NCBI GenBank assembly: GCA_025449775.1 | Contig: JANWIS010000106.1 | Coordinates: forward strand, 1-8,448 | Reading direction: 5' to 3' | Source of the DNA: Ignavibacteriaceae bacterium | GTDB taxonomy: Bacteria; Bacteroidota; Ignavibacteria; Ignavibacteriales; Ignavibacteriaceae | DNA: 8,448 nucleotides | In this document: in pieces, positions 6,921 to 8,448 of the stretch | Layout of the letters: each line of letters starts with the position of its first letter | Numbering within the stretch: position 1 is the stretch's first letter | Position numbers and translations under genes: made by a program | Notes under the pieces: model-generated | The model's input: only the letters and a program-made list of their open reading frames with translations | What the model was told of the DNA's origin: nothing | Databases searched by the model: none

Positions 6921-8448
6921 CTTTTACTGGAGTATCCTTTTGCTTTCGCTGCTGGATCAGCACTTTAACATGATCAGGAATTTGTTCTTCCTGTTTCTTA
7001 CCTCCATTTCCATCTGATGGAACAGGCGGAAGTGCTTCTCCTTTGATTATTCTTTCTATCTCATCTGAATCAAGGATCTCTCTTTCAAGAAGTTCTTTGG
7101 AAAGTTTATGAAGTAAATCGATATTATCCATTAATATCTTCTCAGCACGAATCATTGCTTTATTTACTATTGAACGGATTTCTTCATCAATTTCGATTGC
7201 AGTTTTTTCACTGTAATCTCTGTGCTTCTGAATTTCTCTACCCAGAAATATTTCTTCTTCCTTTGCACCGTAGCTCATTGGTCCCATTTTATCGCTCATA
7301 CCCCATTCACAAACCATTTTACGTGCAATGTTTGTTGCTTTTTCAATATCATTTCCTGCACCGGTTGTATAATGACCGAAAACTATTTTTTCAGCAGCTC
7401 TTCCTCCAAGTGCATAAGTAATTACAGCTTCAAGATATTCTTTTGAATAAGTATGCTTCTCATCAATAGGAAGATAGCTTGTAACACCAAGTGCACGACC
7501 TCTCGGGATTATTGTAACTTTGTGAACCGGATCTGCCTCGGGAATCATTCTCGCAACAAGTACGTGGCCAATTTCATGATATGAAGTCGTTTTCTTTTCT
7601 TCTTCAGAAATTATCAAACTCTTTCTTTCCATTCCCATCATCACTTTGTCTTTTGCTTCTTCAAAATCCAGCATCTCCACTTTCTTTTTATCTTTTCTTG
7701 CAGCAAGAAGTGCAGCTTCATTAACAAGATTTGCAAGATCAGCTCCTGCCAAACCAGGTGTACCTTTTGCAAGTACTTCAAGATTTACTTTATCATCGAG
7801 AGGAATGTTGCGTGTATGAACCTTCAAAATACCTTCTCTTCCTTTCACATCTGGTCTGTCAACAACAACTTGCCGGTCAAATCTTCCGGGCCGTAACAAC
7901 GCAGGATCAAGAACATCGGGACGATTTGTTGCAGCAATTATTATAACACCACTGTTCTGTTCAAAGCCATCCATCTCAACAAGTAATTGATTTAGTGTCT
8001 GTTCTCTTTCATCATGTCCGCCACCAAGGCCTGCACCTCTGTGTCTGCCAACAGCATCAATTTCATCAATGAAAATAATGCAAGGCGCACTCTTTTTTCC
8101 CTGTTCAAATAAATCTCTTACACGGCTTGCACCAACTCCTACGAACATCTCCACAAAATCAGCTCCGCTGATTGAAAAGAACGGAACACCGGCTTCACCG
8201 GCAACAGCACGTGCTAATAAAGTTTTTCCTGTTCCGGGAGGTCCGAGTAAAAGTACACCACGTGGAATCTTTCCACCAAGTTTTTGAAACTTAGAAGGCT
8301 CTTTTAAAAACTCGATTATTTCCTGCAACTCAACTTTCGCTTCATCTGCACCTGCAACATCACGAAATGTTACTCTTTGTCCTGATTGACTTATAAGTTT
8401 TGCTTTACTTTTTCCAAAGGAAAAAATACCACGTGATCCGCCGCCTTG
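6907..8448 (-). CDS. ftsH: ATP-dependent zinc metalloprotease FtsH, C-terminal 513 residues, cut by window edge
   Basis: FtsH is a hexameric inner-membrane AAA+ protease that pulls out and degrades damaged membrane proteins and some short-lived cytoplasmic ones. The visible part begins in the linker at base 8448 (a Gly-rich QGGGSRG stretch) and runs through the whole ATPase and protease regions. Counting from the edge: Walker A GPPGTGKT (69-76), pore loop FVG (102-104), Walker B IIFIDEID (124-131), second region of homology with ATNRP (173-177) and RPGRFDR (186-192), the zinc site HEIGH (291-295; bases 7564-7578) and the third ligand Asp367 in GAGNDIEKA. HEIGH differs from the usual HEAGH but fits HExxH. 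All catalytic elements are present. The N-terminal membrane helices and periplasmic domain lie beyond the right edge. A TTG at 8328 is not the start: coding continues in frame through the conserved FRDVAGADEAKVEL stretch. The stop overlaps the start of the lipid kinase gene. Confidence 0.97.
   Translation of the reverse strand, partial: QGGGSRGIFSFGKSKAKLISQSGQRVTFRDVAGADEAKVELQEIIEFLKEPSKFQKLGGKIPRGVLLLGPPGTGKTLLARAVAGEAGVPFFSISGADFVEMFVGVGASRVRDLFEQGKKSAPCIIFIDEIDAVGRHRGAGLGGGHDEREQTLNQLLVEMDGFEQNSGVIIIAATNRPDVLDPALLRPGRFDRQVVVDRPDVKGREGILKVHTRNIPLDDKVNLEVLAKGTPGLAGADLANLVNEAALLAARKDKKKVEMLDFEEAKDKVMMGMERKSLIISEEEKKTTSYHEIGHVLVARMIPEADPVHKVTIIPRGRALGVTSYLPIDEKHTYSKEYLEAVITYALGGRAAEKIVFGHYTTGAGNDIEKATNIARKMVCEWGMSDKMGPMSYGAKEEEIFLGREIQKHRDYSEKTAIEIDEEIRSIVNKAMIRAEKILMDNIDLLHKLSKELLEREILDSDEIERIIKGEALPPVPSDGNGGKKQEEQIPDHVKVLIQQRKQKDTPVKDDAN

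Noticed and set aside
8326..8328. TTG at 8328 as the start of ftsH
   Set aside because: The frame stays open to the window edge and encodes the conserved pre-ATPase stretch, so the gene is simply cut by the window.

Overview
The window is AT-rich (about one third G+C by eye), tightly packed chromosomal DNA. It looks like a member of the Bacteroidota/Ignavibacteriota (FCB) group. The reasons are a DUF4837 protein and a DUF2723 membrane glycosyltransferase, both common there, and start sites with no clear Shine-Dalgarno sequence. GlnE, FtsH and a SEC59/DGK1-type lipid kinase do not contradict this. An Ignavibacteria-like source is my best guess, but it is inferred from protein style, not from a marker gene.

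The layout has three transcription units. (1) Bases 1-322, minus strand: the first 107 residues of a secreted class D (OXA-type) beta-lactamase, cut off by the left edge. (2) Bases 404-5128, plus strand: glnE (two-domain glutamine synthetase adenylyltransferase/adenylyl-removing enzyme), followed after 3 bases by a DUF2723 (TMEM260-like) multi-pass glycosyltransferase. The 81-base gap 323-403 must hold the divergent promoters of units 1 and 2. (3) Bases 8448-5125, minus strand: ftsH (cut off by the right edge, lacking its N-terminal membrane part), a CTP-dependent diacylglycerol/polyprenol kinase overlapping ftsH by 14 bases, and a membrane-anchored DUF4837 protein starting 2 bases after the kinase stop. 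Units 2 and 3 converge, and their stop codons share the four bases TTAA at 5125-5128.

Functionally, unit 2 pairs nitrogen control with an envelope glycosyltransferase, probably only by co-transcription. Unit 3 pairs membrane-protein quality control with lipid phosphorylation and an envelope protein of unknown role, which is a coherent membrane-maintenance set. The beta-lactamase sits beside housekeeping genes with no visible mobile element, which suggests an intrinsic chromosomal gene.

I see no tRNA, rRNA, CRISPR array, insertion sequence or convincing new multi-gene system. The points most worth a second look are the beta-lactamase, the odd glnE start (a TTG overlapping the end of a small upstream frame at a slippery run), the degenerate nucleotidyltransferase loop in the C-terminal half of GlnE, and the ftsH/lipid kinase/DUF4837 overlap.
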